A stretch of DNA of 64,000 nucleotides from Antrihabitans stalagmiti (GCF_016482825.1 NZ_JAEMNV010000002.1:806001-870000); one strand, 5' to 3'; positions 16,619 to 25,640 are shown, counted from the first letter of the stretch. Program-made: numbers and translations. Notes: a model not told the origin generated them from the sequence alone.

Positions 16619-17950
16619 GTGTCGATCACGATGCGATCAGGATTGGCGCTGGCGATGTCGGTCGGTGTCACCCTCGCGGTGGCAACAGGATGTTCGAGCG
16701 ACACCTCGAACTCGAGCGACGAGTCCACCCCGGCCACGGTGTCGCCACTGCCCGGAAATCTGTACAACCAGACCAACTTTGCTGCGAACAACGACAAGTA
16801 CGAAGCCAAGTACGTATTCCCCGACCTCGTCAACGGCTGGGGCATCGCCATACGGCCCAAGGGTGCCGGCGGCCACTTCTGGGTCGGCGCAGGCGGGTAT
16901 TCGTTCGAGTTCGTCGGCGATGTCAGCAAGAGCCCGGACGAAGCGCTGCGGCCCATCCACCAGGACGGTCTGACGACGGTCTCGGTTCCGAACGCCGACT
17001 CCGACTCCTCCGACGCCACCATCGGCAAGACGACCGGCGTCATCTTCAACCCGGCGCCCATCACATCCGACGTGTTCGCGGTACGCGATCAACCCGTCGA
17101 CGTCGACGGCGTACAGCAACAACTCACCGGGTCGGCGCGCTTCATCTTCGCGACCGACTCGGGCTCGATCTCCGCATGGACCGAACAGACCCCGGACGGC
17201 CAGATCGTGCGACGCAACGGTCCAGCCAAGGAGGTGTTCAACGGCAAGGATCAGGGCATGGCATTCTTCGGAATCGCCATCGCACCGGGCAACGGCGAGA
17301 CGCTTCTGGCCGCTGACTTCGGTGACGATCCGCAGATCCGTCAGTTCGACAAGAACTGGCAGTTGGTCCCGACCCAGGGTTATGCCAACCCGTTTGCCAC
17401 CGGCGAAGGCGGCAAGGCTAAGCCGGGCGACCCCGCACCGTTCAACGTGACCACGATCGGCGACCGCGTATTCGTGACCTACGCCAAGACGATGGAGCCC
17501 GAGGACGCTCCCGGATCAGGCAAATTCGATGCGGGCGAAGAGGATTCGTTCGACAAGGATCAGGAAGCCGAAGCGAAGGACCTACCTGCGAAAGGCAAGG
17601 TCGCCGAATTCGACGCATCCGGAAAGCTCGTCCGCGTCATCGAAGACGAGGACCGCCTCAATGCACCGTGGGGCGTCGCGATTGCACCGGAAGGTTTTGG
17701 ACCGTTGAGCGGCAAGCTCTTGGTCGCCAACTTCGCGGGCGCGGGCCGCATCCTCGCGTTCGACGACAGCACCGGCAAATTTGTCGACTACGTTCGTGAC
17801 ACCGACGGCAATATCCTTGCCATCGAAGGTATCTGGGGGCTGCTCTTCGGCAACGGCGAGAGTCTCGGCGACGCCAACGCCCTGTACTTCACGGCGGGAC
17901 CGGACGAGGAGAAGGACGGCATCTTCGGAGTCCTTCGAACCAAGGAGTAG
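16619..17950 (+). CDS. TIGR03118 family beta-propeller lipoprotein
   Basis: A 443-residue exported protein of the TIGR03118 family. The signal peptide MSITMRSGLALAMSVGVTLA leads to Cys in ATGCSS. The mature part has repeated propeller-like blades: NGWGIAIRPKGAGGHFWVGA, GTLLAADFGD-type strands, and APWGVAIAPEGFGPLSGKLL. GTG 16619 is preferred to ATG 16592 because AAAGAGG lies five bases before it. A Glu/Asp/Lys-rich insert (EDSFDKDQEAEAKDLPAKGK) follows residue 300. Function unknown; the fold suggests binding or hydrolysis at the cell surface. Confidence 0.8.
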   Translation: MSITMRSGLALAMSVGVTLAVATGCSSDTSNSSDESTPATVSPLPGNLYNQTNFAANNDKYEAKYVFPDLVNGWGIAIRPKGAGGHFWVGAGGYSFEFVGDVSKSPDEALRPIHQDGLTTVSVPNADSDSSDATIGKTTGVIFNPAPITSDVFAVRDQPVDVDGVQQQLTGSARFIFATDSGSISAWTEQTPDGQIVRRNGPAKEVFNGKDQGMAFFGIAIAPGNGETLLAADFGDDPQIRQFDKNWQLVPTQGYANPFATGEGGKAKPGDPAPFNVTTIGDRVFVTYAKTMEPEDAPGSGKFDAGEEDSFDKDQEAEAKDLPAKGKVAEFDASGKLVRVIEDEDRLNAPWGVAIAPEGFGPLSGKLLVANFAGAGRILAFDDSTGKFVDYVRDTDGNILAIEGIWGLLFGNGESLGDANALYFTAGPDEEKDGIFGVLRTKE

Positions 17951-17956
17951 CGCGAA

Positions 17957-18016
17957 CGAGGACCTGGTCAACCAGCCAACGTCGAGTGGTCTTCCCACCA
18001 GGTGACCAGGTCCTCG
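17957..18016. terminator. Long hairpin between convergent genes
   Basis: CGAGGACCTGGTCA (17957-17970) and TGACCAGGTCCTCG (18003-18016) are perfect 14-bp complementary arms around a 32-base loop. The loop itself contains TGGTcttcccACCA. The structure overlaps the last codons of the kinase gene on the minus strand and lies seven bases past the TIGR03118 stop, so it probably terminates both. Confidence 0.7.
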
Positions 18017-19524
18017 CTCGACATCGTCGGGGATTGCGCTTCCATGATGATCTCCTGACCGATGTAGCCCCAATTCAAGAATCGATTGTTGGTGTTGCCG
18101 TTCTGACCCGACACGATCTCGCCGCCCTTGCGCCCGGAACTCGTCGTCCAGTCGACCCGTGAGGTCGGTGTCGGGAAAGTCGCTGCGGGGAAGGTCGTTT
18201 CGGAGATGCCGTACACCTTCGCCAGCGCAGCGTCGACGGCTGCACTGTCTTTCATCTGGGCCATCAACACCAGCGGATCCGTACCGGTCCCTTCACACTG
18301 AATCGCGGCATCCACGTCGTCGAGACCGATGTCGTCGACCGAGATGCAGCTATAACTCGCCAGCGCAGTCGGCAGACGCTTGACCAACGTGCACTGTGCG
18401 GACGACAGTTCGTCGCATCGAGCATCCTTCGCCTTCGTTGGTGCGGTGGTCGTCGGCTGCGCGACGACCGACGTGGTCTTGCCGCCTCCTCCGCCGTTGT
18501 CCGACTTCGAATTCATCGCTACGAGAACGACACCGGTCGTCACAACAGCGAGCGCCGCGGCTACGGCGGCGCCGATGATCAACGGGCGGCGCGAACGCTG
18601 CGGCGGTTTCGTCGGATTCACCGGCGGCGGCGGGACCGGTTGCGCACGCACCATCGGCGAGGTCGCGGTGACGAAGCTGGGATCGATTGCGCGTGCAGCG
18701 TCGTTGGCCAGTTCGCGGCACGAGTTGTACCGTCCGGCAGGGTTTTTCGAGAGCGCTCGCGCGATGACCGCATCGATTGCCGGTGGCAGCGCAGGCATCC
18801 GTTCGGTCGCGCGTGGCGGCGGTGCGGTCATGTGCGCGTTGATCATTGCCAGCATGTTGGGTCGCTGGAACGGCTTGGAACCGGTCAGCATTTCAAAGAG
18901 GGTGCAGCCGAGGGCATAGACGTCGGCGCGGTGGTCGATGTCGCCGCCTTCGAGCTGCTCCGGCGGGGCGTATGCCAAGGTCGCAACGATGTCGCCGCTG
19001 ACCGTGAAGTGCTGGGTTTCGTTCACCGTTCGCGCGATGCCGAAATCGGTGATCAGGGCCTGCTCGCCACTCGGTTCTTCCGGCGCCGACCGAACCAGAA
19101 TGTTGGCCGGCTTCACATCGCGATGCAGCAGACCATGACGATGCGCGTAATCGAGACCACGTGCGGCATCGGAGATGATCGCGATCGTCCGCTGTGGCGT
19201 CAGTACCTGCGGACCGGCTTTGATAAGTTCCGCGACGTCGGTTCCCTCGATGTACTGCATCGCGATCCACAGTTGGTTGTCGGTGACGCCACGGTCGTAG
19301 ACGGAGACGATGTTCGCGTGGCTCAACCCGCCGGCGATGTCGGCCTCACGTTCGAACCGCGCACGGAACTCCGCAGTCTGCGCGAGTTCGCCGCTCAAGA
19401 ACTTGAGAGCATCGTTACGTGGCAGACGAGGGTGGCGCGCGAGGTACACCGTGCCCATACCGCCGGCACCGAGCAATCGCAGTATTCGGTACCCAGCAAA
19501 GACCGATCCGATTTCGAGCGCCAT
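17968..19524 (-). CDS. Transmembrane serine/threonine protein kinase
   Basis: A 518-residue Hanks-type kinase. The kinase domain spans about 12-275: glycine loop LGAGGMGTVYLA, Lys41, catalytic HRDVKPAN (134-141), DFG (160-162), APPEQ. A Pro-rich juxtamembrane linker precedes one membrane helix (about 314-337). A 180-residue extracellular part follows, with four cysteines in its first third (RCDELSSAQC, SYSC, IQC). The arrangement matches mycobacterial PknF/PknH-type receptors, but the sensor domain is not one I recognise. It is the RD type, so activation-loop phosphorylation is expected. Its 3' end lies in the hairpin shared with the convergent gene. Confidence 0.93.
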   Translation of the reverse strand: MALEIGSVFAGYRILRLLGAGGMGTVYLARHPRLPRNDALKFLSGELAQTAEFRARFEREADIAGGLSHANIVSVYDRGVTDNQLWIAMQYIEGTDVAELIKAGPQVLTPQRTIAIISDAARGLDYAHRHGLLHRDVKPANILVRSAPEEPSGEQALITDFGIARTVNETQHFTVSGDIVATLAYAPPEQLEGGDIDHRADVYALGCTLFEMLTGSKPFQRPNMLAMINAHMTAPPPRATERMPALPPAIDAVIARALSKNPAGRYNSCRELANDAARAIDPSFVTATSPMVRAQPVPPPPVNPTKPPQRSRRPLIIGAAVAAALAVVTTGVVLVAMNSKSDNGGGGGKTTSVVAQPTTTAPTKAKDARCDELSSAQCTLVKRLPTALASYSCISVDDIGLDDVDAAIQCEGTGTDPLVLMAQMKDSAAVDAALAKVYGISETTFPAATFPTPTSRVDWTTSSGRKGGEIVSGQNGNTNNRFLNWGYIGQEIIMEAQSPTMSSEDLVTWWEDHSTLAG

Positions 19525-19538
19525 TGCGCGAGAATATC

Positions 19539-20576
19539 TCAGGCGACGCCTTCGACGACCAGTTCGCAGCGCACACCGAGCAGACGGACCGGACGGGTCA
19601 GCTCGAATCGCTCGAGAACCTGGAGGGCTGCGGCCGCGACGACGGCCGCGTCGACGGTCGGCGCAGGCAACTTCATGATCTTCGTCCGCGTGTAGAACGA
19701 CGCCGTCCGGACGGTTACGGCGACGCGCGCCACACTGCGTTGCAACTCGACGACCTGAGCGGTGACGTACTCGGCCAATGCGGCGACCTCGGCTCGAACG
19801 CGGTCGGGATCGGTGAGATCTTCGGCAAAGGTGTGGGACCGGCTGAGCGAGCGGGGATCACGCGGAACTGTGGTGATCTGGGTATCGCCGATACCGCGGC
19901 CCATCAGCCACAGCCAGGGACCGGTAGTCGGACCGAACGCTTCAGCAAGGACATCGGGGTTCGTGTGTGCCAACTCGGCGACCGTTCCGATGCCGAGTTC
20001 GCTCAGCCGGCCTGCAGTTCGGCGGCCTATCCCCCACAGTGCGTCGGTCGGCCGGTCGGCCATCGTCGTCATCCAGTTTGCCGCGGTAAGTTTGTACACC
20101 CCAGCCGGTTTGGCGAAACCGGTCGCCATTTTGGCGGTGAGTTTGTTGTCGCCGATTCCGACGGAACAAGACAGGCCGACACGGTCCGTCAGAGCGCTTC
20201 GAATCGCATGTGCAAGCTCTTCGGGTTCGGCCGTCGTCGCGCCTAGGAACGACTCGTCCCAACCCCACACCTCGACCTGCACCGGAAATGTACGCAGCAC
20301 GTCGACGATCTCCGCGGACGCGGCTTCGTACGCGGGCGAATCCTGCGCGAGGAAGACAGCGGTCGGGCATTTGCGCACCGCCGCACGCAACGGCATACCC
20401 GCATGCACCCCGAAAGCGCGAGCTTCGTACGACGCGCAGGTAACGACCTGACGTGACTGTGTCGGATCGCCCGAGCCGCCGACGATCACGGGGACGTCGC
20501 GCAGTTCGGGTCGTCGCCGTTTCTCGACTGCCGCCAGGAACTGGTCTAGGTCGACGTGCAGAATCCACTCGTTCAC
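19539..20576 (-). CDS. dinB: Y-family DNA polymerase IV, DinB2-like
   Basis: A 345-residue Y-family polymerase starting GTG 20574-20576, with AGGAGACGT upstream. The catalytic carboxylates are in HVDLDQFLAAVE (D9, D11) and WGWDESFLGA. Residue 14, the steric-gate position usually Phe or Tyr, is Leu, as in mycobacterial DinB2, which is known to incorporate ribonucleotides readily. The protein stops soon after the little-finger domain with no obvious C-terminal beta-clamp peptide, also as in DinB2. It is seven bases below the ECF42 sigma gene and could share its transcript. Ribonucleotide use is inferred from the residue, not shown. Confidence 0.93.
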   Translation of the reverse strand: MNEWILHVDLDQFLAAVEKRRRPELRDVPVIVGGSGDPTQSRQVVTCASYEARAFGVHAGMPLRAAVRKCPTAVFLAQDSPAYEAASAEIVDVLRTFPVQVEVWGWDESFLGATTAEPEELAHAIRSALTDRVGLSCSVGIGDNKLTAKMATGFAKPAGVYKLTAANWMTTMADRPTDALWGIGRRTAGRLSELGIGTVAELAHTNPDVLAEAFGPTTGPWLWLMGRGIGDTQITTVPRDPRSLSRSHTFAEDLTDPDRVRAEVAALAEYVTAQVVELQRSVARVAVTVRTASFYTRTKIMKLPAPTVDAAVVAAAALQVLERFELTRPVRLLGVRCELVVEGVA

Positions 20577-20583
20577 ACGTCTC

Positions 20584-21810
20584 CTAAGTCGCGCCGAGTC
20601 GCGTCGCGCGCGCCCTGAGGTATCGCTGCTCGGGTGTGCTCGTCGTACCTCGCGCCGCTCGACGATAGTGCTCGACCGCCACCTCGAGGTCTCCTGCCAG
20701 CTCGTACAGGTGTGCGCGGACCGCATCGACGCGATGGGAATCGGCAACGCGCTCGTCGGTCGCGATCTCCTCGACCAGATCGAGCGCTTCCTGCGGCCCT
20801 CTGACCATCGCGACCGCAACCGCACGGTTGAGTCGGACCATCGGGTTGTCCGTCGTACGTTCCAGCAACAGGTACAGACCCAGGATCTGTACCCAGTCGG
20901 TGCTCTCCGAAGTCGGCGCCTCGTCGTGTACCGCAGCGATAGCGGCCTGAAGTTGATACGGGCCAAGTGGTTTACGCGACATCGCAGCTGTCACCAGTGC
21001 GACACCCTCGTCGATCGCCGCGCGGTCCCAAAGGTCACGGTTCTGCTCGCCCATAGGCACAAGCGCACCGTTGACATCCGTACGAGCCCGTCTGCGAGCG
21101 TCGGTCAGCAACATCAACGCCAGCAGGCCTGCGACCTCACCGTCCTCGGGCAAAGTCGCGTGCAGCATCCTCGTGAGTCTGATGGCTTCGCCGGAGAGTT
21201 CGATCCGAAGCAGTTCGGCGCCCGACGTCGTCGAGTAGCCCTCGTTGAAAATCAGATAGAGGACCTGCAGAACCGCGTCGAGACGCTCGGCGCGCTCCTG
21301 AGCTGGAGGCATCCGGAACGGCACACCCGACCGTCGCACAGTCTGTTTCGCTCGACTGATCCGTTGGCCCATCGTCGCGTCGGGGACCAGCAGTGCGCGA
21401 GCGATCTCCACCGTCGTCAAGCCGCCGACAGCGCGAAGCGTCAGCGCAACCTGCGATGCCTGCGTCAGCGCCGGGTGGCAACACATGAACAGCAGGATCA
21501 GCGAATCATCTTGATCGACAATCTGTTCCACAGTTGCCGGGCCTGCCGGCACCGCCAGCGCCTCGGCATCCTCGCGGTCGCGTCGCGCCTGGTCGGCGCG
21601 AAGCAGATCGATCATCTTGCGCGACGCCACCCGAATCAGCCACGGCCGCGGGTCGATCGGCGTCCCGTCCCGCGGCCACTGCTGTGCCGCTACGATGAGC
21701 GCCTCCTGCACAGCGTCCTCGGCAACGTCGAAGTGCCCGTATCTCCGCACGAGTGCACCGAGGACCTGCGGCGCCAGTTCGCGCAGCAGGTCCTCGAAAG
21801 CTCTTGTCAC
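20584..21810 (-). CDS. ECF42-type RNA polymerase sigma factor with TPR-like extension
   Basis: A 408-residue ECF sigma factor. Region sigma2 includes YGHFDVAEDAVQEALIVAAQ and PWLIRVASRKMIDLLRADQA; sigma4 includes LRAVGGLTTVEIARALLVPD. About 200 extra residues follow, including GPYQLQAAIAAVHDEAPTSE and TDWVQILGLYLLLE, the conserved C-terminal domain of the ECF42 group. No anti-sigma gene is nearby. The DGPF/YCII protein directly upstream is the standard ECF42 partner and likely target. GTG 21808-21810 (VTRAFEDLL) is chosen because the reading frame upstream runs into the DGPF gene. Confidence 0.92.
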   Translation of the reverse strand: MTRAFEDLLRELAPQVLGALVRRYGHFDVAEDAVQEALIVAAQQWPRDGTPIDPRPWLIRVASRKMIDLLRADQARRDREDAEALAVPAGPATVEQIVDQDDSLILLFMCCHPALTQASQVALTLRAVGGLTTVEIARALLVPDATMGQRISRAKQTVRRSGVPFRMPPAQERAERLDAVLQVLYLIFNEGYSTTSGAELLRIELSGEAIRLTRMLHATLPEDGEVAGLLALMLLTDARRRARTDVNGALVPMGEQNRDLWDRAAIDEGVALVTAAMSRKPLGPYQLQAAIAAVHDEAPTSESTDWVQILGLYLLLERTTDNPMVRLNRAVAVAMVRGPQEALDLVEEIATDERVADSHRVDAVRAHLYELAGDLEVAVEHYRRAARGTTSTPEQRYLRARATRLGAT

Positions 21811-21817
21811 GACCGAT

Positions 21818-22189
21818 CTACATTTCGGTGGCCGGCGGCCCAGACATGATCGGTCGAATTTCGATCGAGTCCCCGACCGCGTCCGCGATGCGGCCTGCAA
21901 TCTCCAGTACACGGTCGTAGCTGGCGCAGTCGACGATGCCGAAACTTGCCAGCACCTCTTTGACTTCGGCATACGGACCGTCACTGACGACCGGCCCACC
22001 ATCCCCCTTGCGGACCGTTCTGGTGAGCGACGGATCGGCGAGTCCTTCCGTCGAGACCATCTCGCCGGTCTCCGTCAGTTCCTTGCCGAGGTCTTCGTAG
22101 AATTTGCAGGTCGCGATGAACTCGGGGCTCGTCACGTCGACGTCGTTCCACGCGTCCTTGTCGGTGTAGGCCAGCATCAGGTACTTCAT
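21818..22189 (-). CDS. DGPF/YCII-related protein
   Basis: A 123-residue dimeric ferredoxin-like-fold protein: MKYLMLAYTDKDAW at the start and VVSDGPYAEVKEVLASFGIV in the middle, where DGPY replaces the canonical DGPF. This family is partnered with ECF42 sigma factors; here the sigma gene starts seven bases after its stop. The biochemical role is unknown. Small-molecule or stress sensing has been proposed for the family. Confidence 0.88.
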   Translation of the reverse strand: MKYLMLAYTDKDAWNDVDVTSPEFIATCKFYEDLGKELTETGEMVSTEGLADPSLTRTVRKGDGGPVVSDGPYAEVKEVLASFGIVDCASYDRVLEIAGRIADAVGDSIEIRPIMSGPPATEM

Positions 22190-22276
22190 GTCGTGCGCTC
22201 CTTCGGTCGCGGGGCACGTGTCGAGCCCCGTCTAGGAGATACCTCGGAGCCAGGACACTAGTTTCGACATCGAAGT

Positions 22277-23143
22277 CTAATTTCCGTTGTTCTTCGGGTT
22301 TCCTCGTCGGTCGGGGACCTGGAAGTCGTAAGTATCGGGGTTGGCAGCAGCCCACAGCTTCGCCCCGAGTTCGCTGATCCGAAGTGTATGTCGCACATGT
22401 TTTTCGGACTTGAACTTCAACTTCTTGGCGAACGTTCCCTTGGCTTCGGCAGCGGCGAATTCGTCGGCCGACTCGATCTCGTCGTAGGTCTCCAATATTT
22501 CGTACTGCTCACGCAGCTCATCCTCCGCGGGACCGATTTCGACGAGGTTCAGTGACTCGAGGTGCTCGATGTATTGACTGACCGCATCGGGCAGCCTGAC
22601 CCCGGCATCGGTTCCGATCGTCGAAGCATTCCTGTACACGGTGCGATCCACCGAACCGGGCGACCCGACACCGACGTGGATGATCGGGCTGATTCGCCCG
22701 TCGGACAGTGCGTTGACGATACGGACCTCGTCGGGAACGAGTTGCATCAGCAATCGTTTGAAGTTGGCTTCCTCTGCCTGGCGAGGACTTTGTCGAACGG
22801 AACGATCGAGCATCTCGTGCACCATCGACCGGACGGAGGTCCGTGGGTCGGGCGGTGCGGTGAAATCTTCGTCGATACGTCCCGCCGCACCCGGATACAA
22901 CGTGGACTCGACGGGCTCGGATTCGGCGTCGATGCCCAGAAGCTGACGAAGAACCGCCTCGGTCAACACGATCGGACGGCGGAGCACACCACCGGGAACC
23001 ATCCGGCCGACAACTCCGAGACTTTCGATGGGCACGGTCCGTAAGCGTCGCGACACATGATCGAATCGGCCGAACAACCCCCGCGCGGCGGCGACGATCG
23101 GAATCGGCTGCAGCTCGTGGGGACCGGACGTTGACTCGGGCAT
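22277..23143 (-). CDS. Abi-alpha (DUF4393) family protein
   Basis: A 288-residue soluble protein matching the Abi-alpha/DUF4393 pattern: RLLMQLVPDEVRIVNALSDG, YIEHLESLNLVEI, and the C-terminal ISELGAKLWAA. Named for an abortive-infection protein, the family's function in actinomycetes is not established. The ATG is preceded by GGGAGGTAGCAG and lies 12 bases beyond the DUF445 gene, so the two form an operon. Defence is a guess by name only. Confidence 0.75.
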   Translation of the reverse strand: MPESTSGPHELQPIPIVAAARGLFGRFDHVSRRLRTVPIESLGVVGRMVPGGVLRRPIVLTEAVLRQLLGIDAESEPVESTLYPGAAGRIDEDFTAPPDPRTSVRSMVHEMLDRSVRQSPRQAEEANFKRLLMQLVPDEVRIVNALSDGRISPIIHVGVGSPGSVDRTVYRNASTIGTDAGVRLPDAVSQYIEHLESLNLVEIGPAEDELREQYEILETYDEIESADEFAAAEAKGTFAKKLKFKSEKHVRHTLRISELGAKLWAAANPDTYDFQVPDRRGNPKNNGN

Positions 23144-23155
23144 CTGCTACCTCCC

Positions 23156-24409
23156 TCACTTCGCGAACTGGTGAATGACGACGTCCTGTGCGACACCGGC
23201 GAAGGCACCGAGCACCGCACCCGTCGCGATCAGAATCCATTCGTCCTGCTGGAATGCGGGGCGCAGGACACCTTCGAATTCTTCCGGCGGCAGCTCCTTG
23301 AGCCGCTCCGCGAGTAGGTTCGCCACATCCAAGGTGTCCTCGATGTAGCCTTCCGCGTTCTCCATCGTCCTCGGCAGGCTGTTCATCACCCGCTCGGCCA
23401 TCAAAGTCTTTGTCTTGTCGAGGTTGTCGGCACCTATGACCGCGCGCACGGCCGGCGCGGCGACGCCGAGTTCCTCCTCGACCATGCGGCCGACATGGCG
23501 CCGGATGATCAAGTAGAACCGATCCGAGAGCGGACCTTTCAGCATGGACTCCAGGATTGCGTGCGGGGTCAGGACCTTCTCGGCGATCAACGCCGACAGC
23601 TCGTCGGCGACCTCGTCCTGGTACTTCAGAAAGAGTCCCTGCCACGTGAAGATGCCGAGATACTTCTTCGGGCGTTTCGGGCTGAACAGCAACACCTTGA
23701 TGCAGAATGCGTCGGTCGCCCACCCGTTGATTGCACCCATGATCGGATTGATCAGTGGCGAACGCAGCCACAGGTAGAAGGTCAGCTGCAGTAGTCCGAT
23801 GAAGAAGCCTGCGACGAGACCGAAACGTCTGATGAAGGCCCATTCGCGTTTGCCCGCCTGGCGGAACACACGCTGCAGGATCTCCTTGTCGTACACGAGG
23901 GTTCGGGTCGCGAGCGACTTGAGGTCCAATACCTCTTCGACGTTGGCCTCGACGTCGTCCATGATCTGCTTCATGGCGTCGGGTCCGCGGTCACGCATGC
24001 GCTGGATCAACTTGTCCTTGACGAAACCAGGCGTGTTCGCCCAGATCTCCGGCTGCATCGTCGAGGCGACCTCTTGGGTTATCGCGTCCATCGAGGTGAG
24101 CAGCGGTTCGCGTATCTCAGCGAGCAGTTTCGTCTGATCGAGTCGGGCCCACACGTCGGCAGGGGTAAGGAGTTCGCCGACGATCTTGTTGGTCGCGACG
24201 CTCGCCATGTGCGCGGCACGCAGTGGAATGATGCCCTGCCACCCGATGGGCAACGGCCCTATCTTGAATCCTTTGAAATCGATCGGCTTGAACATCATCT
24301 CGATGGCGACGATCTTCGTGACCCAACCGATAAGCGCGGCCAGTACAACGATGGACGAGTAGGCGATCCAGTGGTCGGTGAACTCGGTCAGCATGGCGAA
24401 CCGTGGCAT
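23156..24409 (-). CDS. DUF445 membrane protein
   Basis: A 417-residue DUF445 protein. It has an N-terminal hydrophobic helix (WIAYSSIVVLAALIGWVTKI), the signature IVAIEMMFKPIDFKGFKIG, a second hydrophobic region (FGLVAGFFIGLLQLTFYLWL) with INPIMGAINGWATDAFCIKV, and a C-terminal membrane segment. The two-fold repeat of a membrane segment followed by NxxAI/NGWxTDxx is typical. ATG 24407-24409 and ATG 24392-24394 are both possible; ribosome-binding sites are ambiguous. Function unknown. It is divergent from the AurF-like operon. Confidence 0.82.
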   Translation of the reverse strand: MPRFAMLTEFTDHWIAYSSIVVLAALIGWVTKIVAIEMMFKPIDFKGFKIGPLPIGWQGIIPLRAAHMASVATNKIVGELLTPADVWARLDQTKLLAEIREPLLTSMDAITQEVASTMQPEIWANTPGFVKDKLIQRMRDRGPDAMKQIMDDVEANVEEVLDLKSLATRTLVYDKEILQRVFRQAGKREWAFIRRFGLVAGFFIGLLQLTFYLWLRSPLINPIMGAINGWATDAFCIKVLLFSPKRPKKYLGIFTWQGLFLKYQDEVADELSALIAEKVLTPHAILESMLKGPLSDRFYLIIRRHVGRMVEEELGVAAPAVRAVIGADNLDKTKTLMAERVMNSLPRTMENAEGYIEDTLDVANLLAERLKELPPEEFEGVLRPAFQQDEWILIATGAVLGAFAGVAQDVVIHQFAK

Positions 24410-24525
24410 CCTTTCGGCGAATCCCCAATCGAACCCAAAATGTGGCGCAGACCTCCGAATGCCCTGGATGTGACGGGACGAAACATGCAACAGACGCAGG
24501 GACGTAGCTTTAACCGCGACGAGCC

Positions 24526-24569
24526 GTTACAGTAACTTTAGCGATGCTGTCAGCTAGCACCTTGACAGC
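24526..24569. promoter_or_regulatory. Two inverted repeats above the AurF-FprB operon
   Basis: GTTACaGTAAC (24526-24536) is a perfect palindrome around one base. GCTGTCA (24546-24552) and TGACAGC (24563-24569) form a 7-10-7 inverted repeat. Both lie in the divergent gap between DUF445 and the oxygenase and look like repressor operators. No regulator gene is adjacent. Confidence 0.5.
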
Positions 24570-24579
24570 ACTTCCTACG

Positions 24580-24601
24580 CACGGCGCAACGAGGCGCCGT
24601 G
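24580..24601 (+). promoter_or_regulatory. Leader hairpin before the AurF-like gene
   Basis: CACGGCGC (24580-24587) pairs with GCGCCGTG (24594-24601) around a six-base loop, ten bases above the AGGAG ribosome-binding site. It could attenuate or stabilise the leader. No further riboswitch structure was seen. Confidence 0.4.
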
Positions 24602-24622
24602 CATTGGCGATGAGGAGCTTTG

Positions 24623-25627
24623 ATGTCACTCTCGATTGCAGCGCCGACAGAAGAGCAGAGCGGCGACAACTACGCGGAATCCTTGAAGGCACTGTCCGAA
24701 GGATCGGTCCACAAGCACTTCGATCCTTACGTCGACATCGATTGGGATTCTCCCGAATTCGCAGTGACCCCCAACGACCGACGGTGGATCCTTCCCGAGC
24801 ACGGCGACCCACTCGGCGCGCACCCCTGGTACCAGGCCCTGCCGATCGAGAAGAAGATCGAAATCGGCATGTGGCGTCAAGCCAATGTCGCGAAGGTCGG
24901 TCTGCAGTTCGAGACGGTGCTCATCGGCGGGCTCATGCAGCACGTCTTCAAGCAGCCGAACGGATCTGCCGAATTCCGCTACTGCACACACGAAGTCATC
25001 GAAGAGTGCAACCACACCCTGATGTTCCAGGAGATGGTCAACCGAATCGGCGTCGACGTTCCGGGCGCTCGTCCCGGCATCAAATGGCTCGCTCCGATCG
25101 TTCCGATTGCGGGCACGATTCTTCCCGAGATCTTTTTCGTCGGCATCCTCGCCGGAGAAGAGCCGATCGACCACATTCAGAAGGCGATCCTGCGTTCGGG
25201 CGAAGAAATTCATCCGATCATGGCCGGCGTCATGCGGATTCACGTTGCCGAAGAAGCTCGACACATCTCGTTCGCGCACCAGTTCCTGAGTCATCACGTG
25301 CCGCAGATGAGCACAGTCGGCCGCTTCGGGCTATCTCTTGCCTTCCCGGTCATCATGCGCGTGCTGTGCGACTCCATCGCCGTACCGCCGCCGTCGTTCT
25401 GGAAGACGTTCGACATTCCGGCGTCGGTCAAGAAGGACCTGTTCTGGGACACACCTTCCTCGCGGCAGACTCTGCAGGACTATTTCGCCGACGTTCGTAT
25501 GCTCGCCGAGGACATCGGCTTGATGAACCCCGTCTCGCGTGCCATCTGGAAGATCTGCAAGATCGATGGTCGTCCGTCGCGCTACCGGAGCGAGCCGAGC
25601 CGCGTGCCGGTTCGCGCGTCGGCGTAG
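24623..25627 (+). CDS. AurF-like non-heme diiron oxygenase (copy 1)
   Basis: A 334-residue member of the AurF (p-aminobenzoate N-oxygenase) family. All seven diiron ligands of AurF can be placed with matching spacing: E97, E128 and H131 (EECNH), E180 (LAGEE), H207, E211 and H214 (HVAEEARH). It starts at ATG 24623 behind AGGAG. Thirteen bases after its stop comes a ferredoxin-FprB fusion, an obvious electron donor. AurF itself oxidises an arylamine; the substrate here is unknown, and lipid or fatty-acid chemistry is plausible from the neighbours. I recall the same pair in M. tuberculosis (Rv0885-fprB). Confidence 0.88.
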   Translation: MSLSIAAPTEEQSGDNYAESLKALSEGSVHKHFDPYVDIDWDSPEFAVTPNDRRWILPEHGDPLGAHPWYQALPIEKKIEIGMWRQANVAKVGLQFETVLIGGLMQHVFKQPNGSAEFRYCTHEVIEECNHTLMFQEMVNRIGVDVPGARPGIKWLAPIVPIAGTILPEIFFVGILAGEEPIDHIQKAILRSGEEIHPIMAGVMRIHVAEEARHISFAHQFLSHHVPQMSTVGRFGLSLAFPVIMRVLCDSIAVPPPSFWKTFDIPASVKKDLFWDTPSSRQTLQDYFADVRMLAEDIGLMNPVSRAIWKICKIDGRPSRYRSEPSRVPVRASA

Positions 25628-25640
25628 AAAGGCCGACGAT

